A DNA stretch of 64,000 nucleotides. Source: Shewanella sp. MTB7 (GTDB lineage: Bacteria > Pseudomonadota > Gammaproteobacteria > Enterobacterales > Shewanellaceae). A program made the translations under genes and the position numbers. The notes beneath the pieces are model-generated. The model did not search any database, had not been told where the DNA came from, and saw nothing but the letters and a program-made list of their open reading frames with translations. The DNA lies in assembly GCF_027571385.1 (NCBI RefSeq), contig NZ_CP085636.1, positions 6,179,001 through 6,243,000 on the forward strand, read 5' to 3'. Within the stretch, counting starts at the first letter, position 1, and each line of letters begins with the position of its first letter. Positions 7,346-16,401 of the stretch are shown piece by piece.

Positions 7346-10201
7346 TTATGCCTTCACAATCTGACACAGTGTTGCTTTTGTTTCCTGCATCTGAGTCACA
7401 GGGTCATAACCATAAGTCATTGCGGTGTTACAAGACTCACCAATTACATAAGGTATAGTGCCTTCAGGATAATTAGGTGCAAGGCTTTCACCGCTCATAA
7501 CACCAGCGAAGTGATACGGCATCCAAGTCACACCAGGTTTAACGCGAGGCGTCACCATAGCCTGAATCTTAATACGACCACCTTCAGCACCCTCTAACCA
7601 CACTGTATCGCCGTTATTGATCCCACGGTCCGCAGCGTCGCTTGGGTTGATCTCAACAAACATCTCTTGTTGAAGCTCAGCCAACCAAGGGTTAGAACGA
7701 GACTCTTCACCACCACCCTCATACTCAACCAGACGACCAGAAGTCAAACCAAGTGGATACTTAGCTGTCATGTCTTTGTCTTGAATAGTCTTGTACAGAG
7801 TCGGTAGACGATGAACTTGCATGTCGTCATAAGTTGGATATTTAGCCACAAGATCACGACGAGGCGTATATAACGGCTCACGGTGAACAGGGGCTTGATC
7901 TGGGAAGTTCCACACGATACAACGCGCTTTAGCGTTACCATATGGAATACAGCCATGCTTAATTGCAACACGAACGATACCGCCCGATAGATCCGTCTTC
8001 CAGTTTTTACCTTCTGCTTGAGCTTTCTCATCAGCCGTTAGTTCATCCCACCAGCCAAGTTGCTTAAGCATGGTTGCTGAGAACTCAGGATAGCCATCTG
8101 TGAGCTCACTGCCTTTAGAGAAGCTGCCTTCCGCTAATAAATTGCTGCCCTTATATTCCACACCGTAACGTGCACGGAAATTACCACCACCATCTTTAAC
8201 GTGTTTACTTGTGTTATACAGAATTTGAGTACCTGGATGCTTCTGCTCTGGAGTACCCCAACATGGCCAAGGTAGACCATAAGTTTCGCCTTTAGCTGGA
8301 CCACCAGCAGCCTCAAGAGTCTTGTTGCTGAATGTGCCCCAGTTTTGAGTATGTAGCTTCAAACGCTCAGGGCTTTGACCTGACATACCAATCGTCCACA
8401 TACCACGGTTTATTTCGCGAGTGATGTCTTCGATAACCAATAAGTCAGTCGCACTCTTGGCGATACGCTTAGTGTATTGCTCAGCAAAACCAAGCTTCTG
8501 AGATAGACGGTACATGATCTCAAGGTCAGTTTTTGATTCAAACAACGGCTCGATAACCTGCTCACGCCATTGTTGACTACGACCAGAGTTAGACACTGAA
8601 CCTTCAGTTTCAAACTGAGTTGCAGCAGGTAACAGGTAAACACCATTTTTACGACGGTGCATAACACCCGCCATTGTTGGGAATGGATCCACAACAACCA
8701 CAGTGTCCATCTTGTCTAGCGCATCACGCACATCATTTTGACGAGTCTCAGTGTTAACTGATTGTCCCCAGAAAAATGCCATTTTAATGTTATCTTGCTG
8801 AGCAAGCTTCTCTTTATCTTCTAGCACACCATCATGCCAACGAGAACAAGGGATGCCTGGGGTAGTCATAGGCTCACGGCCTAAGTAAGTACCTTGATCG
8901 AAGCGGCCTTTCATCCACTCCATGTCTAGATCCCAAACATTAGTCCAATGGTTCCAAGCTGCTGTTGTCAGACCGTAATAACCAGGTAAGTTATCGAACA
9001 GTAGACCTAAGTCAGTTGCGCCCTGTACGTTATCGTGACCACGGAAGATGTTAGTACCGCCACCAGATACACCCATGTTCCCTAGCGCAAGCTGAAGAAT
9101 ACAATAAGCGCGAGTGTTAGCATTACCGACGTGATGCTGAGTTCCACCCATACACCAAATCACAGTACCTGGACGGTTGTCTGCCATAAGCTTAGCCGCT
9201 TGGTAGACTTCCTCTTCGCTACAACCAGTAACGTGAGTAACCTCTTTTGGTGGGAACTTCTTCGCTTCTGCACGAATTGTTTCCATCTCAAATACACGTT
9301 CTTTGATAAAAGTCTTATCTTCCCAACCATTTTCGAAGATGTGCCAAAGCATACCGTAGATAAATGGAATATCAGTACCTGGACGCAGTGCACAGTGAAG
9401 ATCTGAGTGCGCTGCAGTACGAGAGAAACGAGGATCAACAACAATAAGTTTAGCGTTGTTCTTCTCTTTCGCGATCAAAATATGCTGCATAGCAACAGGA
9501 TGCGCTTCAGCCGGATTTGCCCCGATGAAGAAGATTGCATTAGCATTCTGAATATCGTTGAAAGAGTTAGTTTGCGCACCGTAGCCCCAAGTGTTAGCAA
9601 CACCGGCTACCGTGGTAGAGTGACAAATACGTGCAGAGTGATCGACGTTGTTCGTGCCCCACATAGCCGCAAGTTTGCGGTACATGTAGCAGCCTTCGTT
9701 CGAGAACTTAGCACTACCCATAAAGTAAACAGAATCAGGACCTGACTCTTTACGGATATCTAGCATCTTGTCGCCAACTTCGTTGAAAGCTTGCTCCCAA
9801 GATAATTTCTTCCACTTGCCATCAACAAGCTTCATTGGGTATTTTAGACGCTTCTCACCGTGGCCATGTTCACGTAGTGCAGCACCTTTAGCACAGTGAC
9901 CACCAGCGTTGAATGGATGATCGAAAGCTGGCTCTTGACCAGTCCAAACACCATTTTGCACTTCTGCATACAGACCACAACCGACCGCACACGCACTACA
10001 TACAGTACGTTTGATCTCGATTGGTGCATCATGTGGGACATCTTTGGCCTGCGCTTTACGCATCATGCCTGTACCCAAAAATGAAACTGCGGCAATACCA
10101 CCAGATGTGATACCAGCATGCTTCATAAACTGACGACGGCTAATACCTAAAGTTTTCTTCTCGACTTTAGGTGCCTCGTTGGATTTGCGAGTTAATTGCA
10201 T
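7346..10201 (-). CDS. fdhA: Formate dehydrogenase catalytic subunit, cysteine type (copy 1)
   Basis: A 951-residue molybdopterin (Mo- or W-bisMGD) oxidoreductase that oxidises formate to CO2, probably in the periplasm. A twin-arginine signal (SRRQFMKHAG, residues 21-30) directs Tat export. The 4Fe-4S motif is C68-x2-C71-x3-C75 and C103. The metal-ligand position that is selenocysteine in E. coli FdnG is a normal cysteine here (HSARICHSTTV, C193), and the frame contains no internal TGA. GTDIPFIYGMLWHIFENGW, QHHVGNANTR and NPAEAHPVAMQH are typical of the family. It follows the small Tat protein gene and precedes fdhB. It has a close paralogue at 12463-15312. Confidence 0.95.
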   Translation of the reverse strand: MQLTRKSNEAPKVEKKTLGISRRQFMKHAGITSGGIAAVSFLGTGMMRKAQAKDVPHDAPIEIKRTVCSACAVGCGLYAEVQNGVWTGQEPAFDHPFNAGGHCAKGAALREHGHGEKRLKYPMKLVDGKWKKLSWEQAFNEVGDKMLDIRKESGPDSVYFMGSAKFSNEGCYMYRKLAAMWGTNNVDHSARICHSTTVAGVANTWGYGAQTNSFNDIQNANAIFFIGANPAEAHPVAMQHILIAKEKNNAKLIVVDPRFSRTAAHSDLHCALRPGTDIPFIYGMLWHIFENGWEDKTFIKERVFEMETIRAEAKKFPPKEVTHVTGCSEEEVYQAAKLMADNRPGTVIWCMGGTQHHVGNANTRAYCILQLALGNMGVSGGGTNIFRGHDNVQGATDLGLLFDNLPGYYGLTTAAWNHWTNVWDLDMEWMKGRFDQGTYLGREPMTTPGIPCSRWHDGVLEDKEKLAQQDNIKMAFFWGQSVNTETRQNDVRDALDKMDTVVVVDPFPTMAGVMHRRKNGVYLLPAATQFETEGSVSNSGRSQQWREQVIEPLFESKTDLEIMYRLSQKLGFAEQYTKRIAKSATDLLVIEDITREINRGMWTIGMSGQSPERLKLHTQNWGTFSNKTLEAAGGPAKGETYGLPWPCWGTPEQKHPGTQILYNTSKHVKDGGGNFRARYGVEYKGSNLLAEGSFSKGSELTDGYPEFSATMLKQLGWWDELTADEKAQAEGKNWKTDLSGGIVRVAIKHGCIPYGNAKARCIVWNFPDQAPVHREPLYTPRRDLVAKYPTYDDMQVHRLPTLYKTIQDKDMTAKYPLGLTSGRLVEYEGGGEESRSNPWLAELQQEMFVEINPSDAADRGINNGDTVWLEGAEGGRIKIQAMVTPRVKPGVTWMPYHFAGVMSGESLAPNYPEGTIPYVIGESCNTAMTYGYDPVTQMQETKATLCQIVKA

Positions 10202-10219
10202 CGCTCGAACTCTCCTAAT

Positions 10220-10417
10220 TTAGCTGCGCAGGCTATTGTAGTAACTGCGGATATGATTCGTTTCGTGATAGCCATCTGCACTTTTAGCGCTAACATTGCT
10301 CTCGGTTGCTTGCGCGGCACTGATACCTGTAGCGGCAAGGGCGACTGTCGCCGTTCCACCTATGGTAAGTGCTTTCAGCAAAGATCTTCGACTCAGATCA
10401 GGCTGTTTCTTTTTCAT
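10220..10417 (-). CDS. Small Tat-signal protein of formate dehydrogenase operon (copy 1)
   Basis: A 65-residue protein starting at the ATG at 10417, which has AGGAG at good distance; a longer frame to 10447 is less likely. It carries a twin-arginine signal (LSRRSLLK) and a hydrophobic Ala-rich segment, and ends in a short conserved tail with HETNHIRSYYNSL. This matches the 'formate dehydrogenase region Tat target' family in length and layout. It is the first gene of the operon, 18 bases ahead of fdhA. The exact role (assembly, stability or co-export with FdhA) is not known to me. A second copy lies at 15401-15589. Confidence 0.85.
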   Translation of the reverse strand: MKKKQPDLSRRSLLKALTIGGTATVALAATGISAAQATESNVSAKSADGYHETNHIRSYYNSLRS

Positions 10418-10670
10418 TCTTGCTCCTGGTGTGAAAGGATGACTCATTATTGGTAATAGCCATAAATTACACGGCTAATATATGAGAAATTGGGAGAAAA
10501 AAAGTTGATCTGAATCCTGTTCAGTTCTCGAATAAAAACGACAGATCTTCAAAGCGTTAACTAGGTCACGCTTTAAAAATATCATGTGTAGATCGAAGTC
10601 AAAAAAAGCCCCAGCGATTTAAATCAACAGAGGCTTTTATACCGAGTGGTACTCGTGTTAAACGGACATA

Positions 10671-10699
10671 AAAAAAACCTAGCGAATGCTAGGGTTTTT
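10671..10699 (-). terminator. Rho-independent terminator of the second formate dehydrogenase operon
   Basis: CCTAGC (10678-10683) pairs with GCTAGG (10688-10693) around a four-base loop, and on the minus strand the stem is followed by seven T residues (10671-10677). It sits about 40 bases past the fdhC copy 2 stop codon and separates the two tandem formate dehydrogenase operons. Confidence 0.85.
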
Positions 10700-10736
10700 G
10701 TTCTTTCTTTAAGACTTATAGCTCGTAGCTAGCAGC

Positions 10737-11816
10737 TTACTCTTTGTACTCTAACGTGCCATTAGCTTTGATCTCGTCATACCAAAGATTGTGGTGCTGC
10801 ACAGCCCAGTTTTCATCACAATATCCCGATGACATACTCTCTAAACCGCCTTCGCTTAGCACTGTAGCCATCCAAATATGAACGATAGTAAAGCCAATCA
10901 ATATGACTGAACTGCTGCCATGGATCAACAGACTTAACATCGATGTTTCTCGTGATAAATCTAAATCGGGTAATACCAACAAAATACCAGTAATACTGAT
11001 CGACAGCCCAAATAGGACTAAGGTCCAGAACCACATTTTTTCGCCCGCATTGGCAAAACCACTATCTGGATGCTTACCTTTAAATGGTCCAAAATTGATG
11101 TAACCACCGACCAGTAAAAACCATTTCAAATCGTATGACTTAAAGGTTTGTACTGGCATCCACTTCAAGATGCAAATGGCCCAGAACAGGATAAATAATG
11201 GCCCAGTCCAATCATGAATCGTCTTACCGCCGTAGATAAGTGGTGCCCATATATCACTCGAAACCATAGGTTCCAGTACATAGCGTCCCAGCATAATGGT
11301 CAGGCCGGTAAACATCATGGCCAAGCAAGACACTGCCATCGCCCAATGTAACCACATATCGGCTCTTGTCCATCGCCTTACTAACTTACCGGAAAAACCA
11401 TGACTCAACTTGGTAGAGCCATTTATCAAGTAAAATAGTAAAAACAAGCCAAACACACCGACAACAGCTATGGCCAATGCAGGCACAACATACTCATTAC
11501 GCACTAGACGACCATCATTGCCAAAAGCATTGATTAACCGACCAGCCCCCGCATCTTGAGAATGAGTAAAGCCAGTCTCTCCCTCTCGTATTCCCCGCCA
11601 TAAATCTGCAGTTGCTGTTTGTGGGTTAGCTTGCAGCAATTGTATCTGTAGCTGTTCAGCTGCGATAACCTGTTGCTGCTGTTGTAATAAGCTCTGCTCT
11701 ATCTGAGCTTGATCCAATGGTTCTTCAACAGCAAATGCTACCGTTGAAGAGCCAAGCGCCCATATTAATACAGCAAAAAGAGCGAGTACTAATTGCTTAC
11801 ATTTGTGTGTAAACAT
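10737..11816 (-). CDS. fdhC: Formate dehydrogenase cytochrome b subunit (copy 2)
   Basis: A 359-residue paralogue of the subunit at 5708-6694. It has an N-terminal signal sequence ending near AFAVEE, a longer periplasmic Gln/Leu-rich region (residues about 30-95), and then the same membrane core with candidate haem-ligand histidines (MWLHWAMAVSC, IHDWTGPLF, IHGSSS, IVHIWMA). The C-terminus (SSGYCDENWAVQHHNLWYDEIKANGTLEYKE) is almost the same as copy 1. It is the last gene of the second operon. The longer N-terminus suggests that the two enzymes differ on the periplasmic face. Confidence 0.93.
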   Translation of the reverse strand: MFTHKCKQLVLALFAVLIWALGSSTVAFAVEEPLDQAQIEQSLLQQQQQVIAAEQLQIQLLQANPQTATADLWRGIREGETGFTHSQDAGAGRLINAFGNDGRLVRNEYVVPALAIAVVGVFGLFLLFYLINGSTKLSHGFSGKLVRRWTRADMWLHWAMAVSCLAMMFTGLTIMLGRYVLEPMVSSDIWAPLIYGGKTIHDWTGPLFILFWAICILKWMPVQTFKSYDLKWFLLVGGYINFGPFKGKHPDSGFANAGEKMWFWTLVLFGLSISITGILLVLPDLDLSRETSMLSLLIHGSSSVILIGFTIVHIWMATVLSEGGLESMSSGYCDENWAVQHHNLWYDEIKANGTLEYKE

Positions 11817-11836
11817 AGTTATTCCTCCTGCTATGA

Positions 11837-12436
11837 TTAATTAGAATCCGTTGCAGTTTCAGGTATATAACCCCAAATACTGTTTGGATTACTTCGAGCG
11901 GCAACCCTTGCTCGGAAAATATTGGAGATAACCGTGGCATCTCCCGCAAGCAGCGCTTTGGTTGAACACATCTCGGCGCATAAAGGTAACTTACCCTCCG
12001 CAATACGGTTCGCACCATAGAGCCTCTGCTCTTTTTCAGAAAAGTCAGGCTCAGGTCCTCCGGAACAATAAGTACACTTATCCATTTTCCCTCGTGTACC
12101 AAAACTGGTTTTCTGGGGAAACTGTGGGGCACCAAAAGGACATGCATAAAAGCAATAGCCACAACCTATGCAGGTCTCTTTATTGTGTAGCACAATGTCT
12201 TCGTCCGTACGATAGAAACAGTTCGCAGGACAAACTGCCATACAAGGTGCATCGCTACAGTGCATACAAGCTACTGATATGGATGCCTCACCGGGCTCCC
12301 CATCTTTCAGGGTTACAACACGTCGTCGTTGAAGACCCCACACAAGGGCTTCTGAATTAGCATTTGAACATGCAGTGACACAACCGTTACATTCGATGCA
12401 GCGCTTGGTGTCACATAGAAATTTCATGACTGCCAT
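11837..12436 (-). CDS. fdhB: Formate dehydrogenase iron-sulfur subunit (copy 2)
   Basis: A 199-residue paralogue of the copy at 6762-7331 with the same four cysteine clusters (CDTKRCIECNGCVTAC, CMHCSDAPCMAVC, CIGCGYCFYAC, CTYC/CAEMC). It should carry four 4Fe-4S clusters and link FdhA to FdhC. The ATG at 12436 has a GAGGAGAG ribosome-binding site. It is about ten residues longer at the C-terminus than copy 1. Confidence 0.93.
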   Translation of the reverse strand: MAVMKFLCDTKRCIECNGCVTACSNANSEALVWGLQRRRVVTLKDGEPGEASISVACMHCSDAPCMAVCPANCFYRTDEDIVLHNKETCIGCGYCFYACPFGAPQFPQKTSFGTRGKMDKCTYCSGGPEPDFSEKEQRLYGANRIAEGKLPLCAEMCSTKALLAGDATVISNIFRARVAARSNPNSIWGYIPETATDSN

Positions 12437-12462
12437 GATAGCTCTCTCCTCATCTAGTTAGG

Positions 12463-15312
12463 TTATGCCTTGCCAATTTGGCATAAGGTGGCTTTTGTTT
12501 CTTGCATCTGTGTCACCACATCATAGCCATAGGTCATAATAATATTGGCGGACTCACCAATAACATAAGGCTCCGTTCCCGCAGGATAACTATCAGCCAA
12601 ACTCTTCATTTCAAATACACCAGCAAAATGAAACGGCATAAATGTTTCTCCAGGAATAACCCTTGGTGTGATCATCGCCGCGACCTTTATCTTGCTGCCC
12701 TCTGGACTCAATACAATGACCTTATCCCCATGAATGATGCCTCTGTCTGCAGCATCCTTAGGATTCATCTCTATGTACATTTCCAGTTGAAGTTGAGCCA
12801 ACCAAGGATTAGAACGCGTCTCCTCGCCACCACCTTCAAATTCGACTAAACGACCTGACGTCAAAACTAACGGGAAGTTTTTAGCAAAATCCTGATCTTG
12901 AATGGTTTTATATAGGGTCGGTAGTCGAGCAACCATGCGATCATTATAGGTCGGATACTTAGCCACCAGATCTCGTCTTGGCGTGTAGAGAGGCTCACGG
13001 TGTATCGGTATTTCATCAGGGAAATTCCATACGATACAGCGCGCTTTAGCGTTTCCATAAGGGGAACAACCGTGGGCTATCGCCACGCGTTGAATACCAC
13101 CGGATAGATCCGTTTTCCAATTACGTCCTTCAGCAGCAACCTGTTCTTCTGGCGTTAAATCATTCCACCAGCCCAACTGTTTAAGCATGACATCAGTAAA
13201 CTCAGGATAGCCAGCCTTGATGTCACTGTTCTTAGACCAAGAGTTCTCAGCAAGAAGATCATCGCCATTTCGCTCAACACCAAAACGAGCACGGAAAGTT
13301 CCCCCACCATTACTGACTTCACGATCGTTACGGTATAAAATTTGAGTGCCGGGGTGCTTCATCTCTGGCGTCCCCCAACACGGCCAAGGCAAACCATAGG
13401 TTTCGCCTACACAGGGCCCTCCAGCGGCTTCCAAGCTATCAATATTAAAGCTTGACCAGTTTTCTTGATGCAATTTCAAACGCTCAGGACTTTGACCCGT
13501 ATAACCAATCGTCCACATACCACGATTAAATTCACGCGTAATATCTTCAATTAAAGGTTCAGTACCATTAATTTTGATATTTTTGAACATCTGCTCTTCA
13601 ATACCCCAACGTTTGGCTATCAAATACATGATCTCGTGATCTGGCTTACATTCGAACAGAGGCTCAATCACTTTTGAGCGCCACTGTATTGAACGGTTAG
13701 TCGCTGACACTGAGCCATAGGTTTCAAACTGTGTTGCTGCAGGGAGTAAATATACCCCGTCGGCACGTTCCGGCATTACCCCAGCCATTGTTGGATAGGG
13801 ATCAACCACCACCACCATATCCATCTTATCTAAGGCATCACGTACCACAGCCCCTCGCGTTTCTGTGTTGACGGCTTGTCCCCAGAAAAAGGCCATGCGG
13901 ATATTATCTCGTTGGGCAATGAGATCTTTATTTTCTAGTACACCATCTTGCCAACGTGAACATGGAATACCAGTAGAGTTCATCGGCACTTGTCCCAAGT
14001 AGGTCCCTTGATCAAAGCGGCTCTTCATCCACTCATAATCCAGTTCCCACACCCGGCACCAATGCTGCCATGCACCACTCGTCAGGCCGTAATAACCCGG
14101 CAGATTATCGAACAACAAGCCAAAATCAGTGGCCCCTTGCACATTGTCATGGCCACGGAAGATATTGGTACCACCGCCAGAAACCCCCATATTGCCCAAT
14201 ACCAACTGCAATATGCAGTAAGATCGAGTATTGGAATTACCAATATGGTGCTGAGTCCCTCCCATACACCAAACCACAGTACCAGGACGATGATCCGCCA
14301 TCATTTTCGCCACTTTAAACATTTGTGCAGCGGGTACACCAGCAACATTTTCAACAACATCGGGTGGAAACTTTTTCGCCTCCTCCCTGATGCTTTCTAC
14401 GCCATAGACACGCTCGTCTATAAAGGAATCATCTTGCCATCCATTCTCAAAAATATGCCACAACAGGCCATAGATAAAAGGGATGTCAGTGCCTGGACGA
14501 ATATGCACATATTCATCACTTTTGGCTGCAGTATGGGTAAATCGAGGATCAACAACAATGACTTTGGCTCCCCGCTCCTTGCCCACTAGAATATGCTGCA
14601 TAGCAACAGGATGAGCTTCACAAGGGTTAGAACCAATAAACATCATCAACTTAGCATTACGCATATCATTGATTGAGTTGGTTTGCGCACCATAGCCCCA
14701 GGTATTTGCAACCCCGGCTACCGTGGTAGAGTGACAAATTCGTGCAGAGTGGTCGACGTTATTAGTGCCCCACATAGCGGCCATTTTGCGGTATAGATAG
14801 GCTTGCTCGTTTGAAAATTTAGCACTACCCATAAAAAATACGGAGTCAGGACCTGATTCCTTTCGGATTTTAAGTGCTTGATCGCCCACTTCTTGAATCG
14901 CTTGCTCCCAGCTAATTCGCTTCCACTTACCTCCCTCTTTTTTCATTGGGTATTTCAGTCGCTTTTCACCCTGACCAACTTCACGCACTGCCGCGCCCTT
15001 AGCACAGTGACCTCCCGCATTAAACGGATGATCAAATGCAGGTTCTTGATCTGTCCAGACACCATTTTGCACATGGGCGTATATGCCGCAACCGACTGCA
15101 CAATGGGAGCAAATGGTTTTCTTAATTTCGGTAGGGGTATCATGGGGTATAAATTTAGCTGAAGCTTTTCGCATAAATCCTGTGCCAAGCACAGTAACTG
15201 CTGCGATCCCGCCGCTGGTCAAACCCGCGTTTTTTAAAAACTGACGACGGTTAATACCCAGACTCGGTTTTTTAGGCGTGTCTACCTGATTTGATGTACG
15301 TTTTAGATGCAT
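12463..15312 (-). CDS. fdhA: Formate dehydrogenase catalytic subunit, cysteine type (copy 2)
   Basis: A 949-residue molybdopterin oxidoreductase, strongly similar along its length to copy 1. It has a twin-arginine signal (INRRQFLKNAG), a 4Fe-4S motif (CSHCAVGCG plus GHCAKGA) and cysteine at the catalytic position (HSARICHSTTV). The start is placed at the ATG at 15312, which has GGAGG seven bases upstream; a longer frame to 15336 would include that ribosome-binding site in coding sequence. One cluster-region residue differs between copies: CSAC in copy 1, CSHC in copy 2. The copies probably differ in expression or affinity rather than in reaction. Confidence 0.95.
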   Translation of the reverse strand: MHLKRTSNQVDTPKKPSLGINRRQFLKNAGLTSGGIAAVTVLGTGFMRKASAKFIPHDTPTEIKKTICSHCAVGCGIYAHVQNGVWTDQEPAFDHPFNAGGHCAKGAAVREVGQGEKRLKYPMKKEGGKWKRISWEQAIQEVGDQALKIRKESGPDSVFFMGSAKFSNEQAYLYRKMAAMWGTNNVDHSARICHSTTVAGVANTWGYGAQTNSINDMRNAKLMMFIGSNPCEAHPVAMQHILVGKERGAKVIVVDPRFTHTAAKSDEYVHIRPGTDIPFIYGLLWHIFENGWQDDSFIDERVYGVESIREEAKKFPPDVVENVAGVPAAQMFKVAKMMADHRPGTVVWCMGGTQHHIGNSNTRSYCILQLVLGNMGVSGGGTNIFRGHDNVQGATDFGLLFDNLPGYYGLTSGAWQHWCRVWELDYEWMKSRFDQGTYLGQVPMNSTGIPCSRWQDGVLENKDLIAQRDNIRMAFFWGQAVNTETRGAVVRDALDKMDMVVVVDPYPTMAGVMPERADGVYLLPAATQFETYGSVSATNRSIQWRSKVIEPLFECKPDHEIMYLIAKRWGIEEQMFKNIKINGTEPLIEDITREFNRGMWTIGYTGQSPERLKLHQENWSSFNIDSLEAAGGPCVGETYGLPWPCWGTPEMKHPGTQILYRNDREVSNGGGTFRARFGVERNGDDLLAENSWSKNSDIKAGYPEFTDVMLKQLGWWNDLTPEEQVAAEGRNWKTDLSGGIQRVAIAHGCSPYGNAKARCIVWNFPDEIPIHREPLYTPRRDLVAKYPTYNDRMVARLPTLYKTIQDQDFAKNFPLVLTSGRLVEFEGGGEETRSNPWLAQLQLEMYIEMNPKDAADRGIIHGDKVIVLSPEGSKIKVAAMITPRVIPGETFMPFHFAGVFEMKSLADSYPAGTEPYVIGESANIIMTYGYDVVTQMQETKATLCQIGKA

Positions 15313-15400
15313 AATACATCCTCCATTTTGGAACATCTATTCCTTACGATAAGGAGATGTCTTCACTAACCCACTTTTCAAAACTATAAAAAGTTAACTT

Positions 15401-15589
15401 CTATAACGAAGCGTAATAGGCGCGAATATGTTCAGTTTCTCGGTAACCTTCACCTTTAACTACTTGGGTGACGTCTTCTGATTGGGCAAGTACCGGGCCG
15501 GTTAAGGTCGCCGCTACACTTGCTACACTACCCATCGCCAGTGTTTTTAACACTTCACGACGACTGATGTTGGAAGCTTGCTTCTTCAT
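15401..15589 (-). CDS. Small Tat-signal protein of formate dehydrogenase operon (copy 2)
   Basis: A 62-residue paralogue of the protein at 10220-10417. It has a twin-arginine signal (ISRREVLK), a hydrophobic segment ending at VLAQ, and a conserved short tail (GYRETEHIRAYYASL). It lies directly before fdhA copy 2, mirroring the order of the first operon. The shared tail 'HIR-x-YY-x-SL' is the only conserved mature part, so the mature peptide is only about 25 residues long. Confidence 0.85.
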   Translation of the reverse strand: MKKQASNISRREVLKTLAMGSVASVAATLTGPVLAQSEDVTQVVKGEGYRETEHIRAYYASL

Positions 15590-15725
15590 ACTGTCTCCTA
15601 ATTTATATAAGACCCTAAGGTCTGATTTATCGAGGGGAAATCCTTCCCCCTCAGTTTGCTATCGACGATCCTGATACCGCATCGGCGGCCGATAACCCCT
15701 ATAATCGTGGGAATAATGCCACGTA

Positions 15726-16391
15726 TTAATTCACTTTTACGACCTCTTCCGTCACAGGTTCTATATCACTGTTACCAGGGCAATTTACTGGAATATTGAG
15801 ACTTAACTGCTCAAATTCATTGGCCTCAATAACAAAAAATGCTTTCGCGAGTTCAGCAAGAGTTGCGTAAAAAGCTGCGCTTGGCGCTTTAGCCAACTCA
15901 CTGCAAAAGCGAGCAATCCAACTACTAAGGTGACGCTGATAAAATGCCAACTGACGATAACTTGGAGCTTCTAGAATCAAAGTCCCCATCACTTCACATA
16001 ATGCAGCAACATGATCCTCTGGCTCCTTTACATTCTCTTCGCGCTCAAAGCCAAGTTGCATCAGATCTTGACGCAACAATGCCAGTGGCTTGTCCATCAA
16101 TGACCCCGTCATAAACCAGCTACCATAAGGCAGTATTTCACCACGACCTACGCCGAGGAAAACGTTAAAGTATTCATCTTCTAGCTGCTCAACGCTAAAC
16201 TGCTCGGCGGCTAACTTGATGGATACCCACGCTTTAGTCATCTCACTGTCATCGTTAGTATCGATCTCTAGGTTCGCTAAAAACTGCAATAATTCGATGC
16301 TTGGTGGACGACGCAATAGTGCAGCTAATAACTGATAAATATCGGCTCTTAGCTGGTCATTTTCTGATATTTCTCTTACTAATTCGGTCAT
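15726..16391 (-). CDS. TorD/DmsD-family chaperone
   Basis: A 221-residue all-helical protein of the TorD family (start at MTELVREISENDQ, ATG at 16391; a longer frame to 16442 would overlap the upstream gene). Family members bind the Tat signal and apo-form of molybdopterin enzymes until cofactor insertion. The typical segment 'LEDEYFNVFLGVGRGEILPYGSWFMTG' is present at about residues 80-105, and an 'EPEDHVAALCEVMGTL' segment follows. Its position between the ferredoxin gene and the formate dehydrogenase genes makes FdhA its likely client. Confidence 0.88.
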   Translation of the reverse strand: MTELVREISENDQLRADIYQLLAALLRRPPSIELLQFLANLEIDTNDDSEMTKAWVSIKLAAEQFSVEQLEDEYFNVFLGVGRGEILPYGSWFMTGSLMDKPLALLRQDLMQLGFEREENVKEPEDHVAALCEVMGTLILEAPSYRQLAFYQRHLSSWIARFCSELAKAPSAAFYATLAELAKAFFVIEANEFEQLSLNIPVNCPGNSDIEPVTEEVVKVN

Positions 16392-16401
16392 AGCTAAACT
16401 C

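Noticed and set aside
10504..10520. FNR-like site (TTGATCTGAATCC) upstream of the first formate dehydrogenase operon
   Set aside because: Only the left half-site TTGAT is good; the right half is ATCCT instead of ATCAA. Too weak to annotate.
10600..10640. Second possible terminator (AAAAGCC ... GGCTTTT) beside 10671-10699
   Set aside because: The loop is over 20 bases and the stem is short; the stem-loop at 10671-10699 is the clear terminator.
7346..15312. Possible selenocysteine in the formate dehydrogenases
   Set aside because: Both FdhA genes are open without an internal TGA, and the catalytic position is a normal cysteine codon (HSARICHSTTV).
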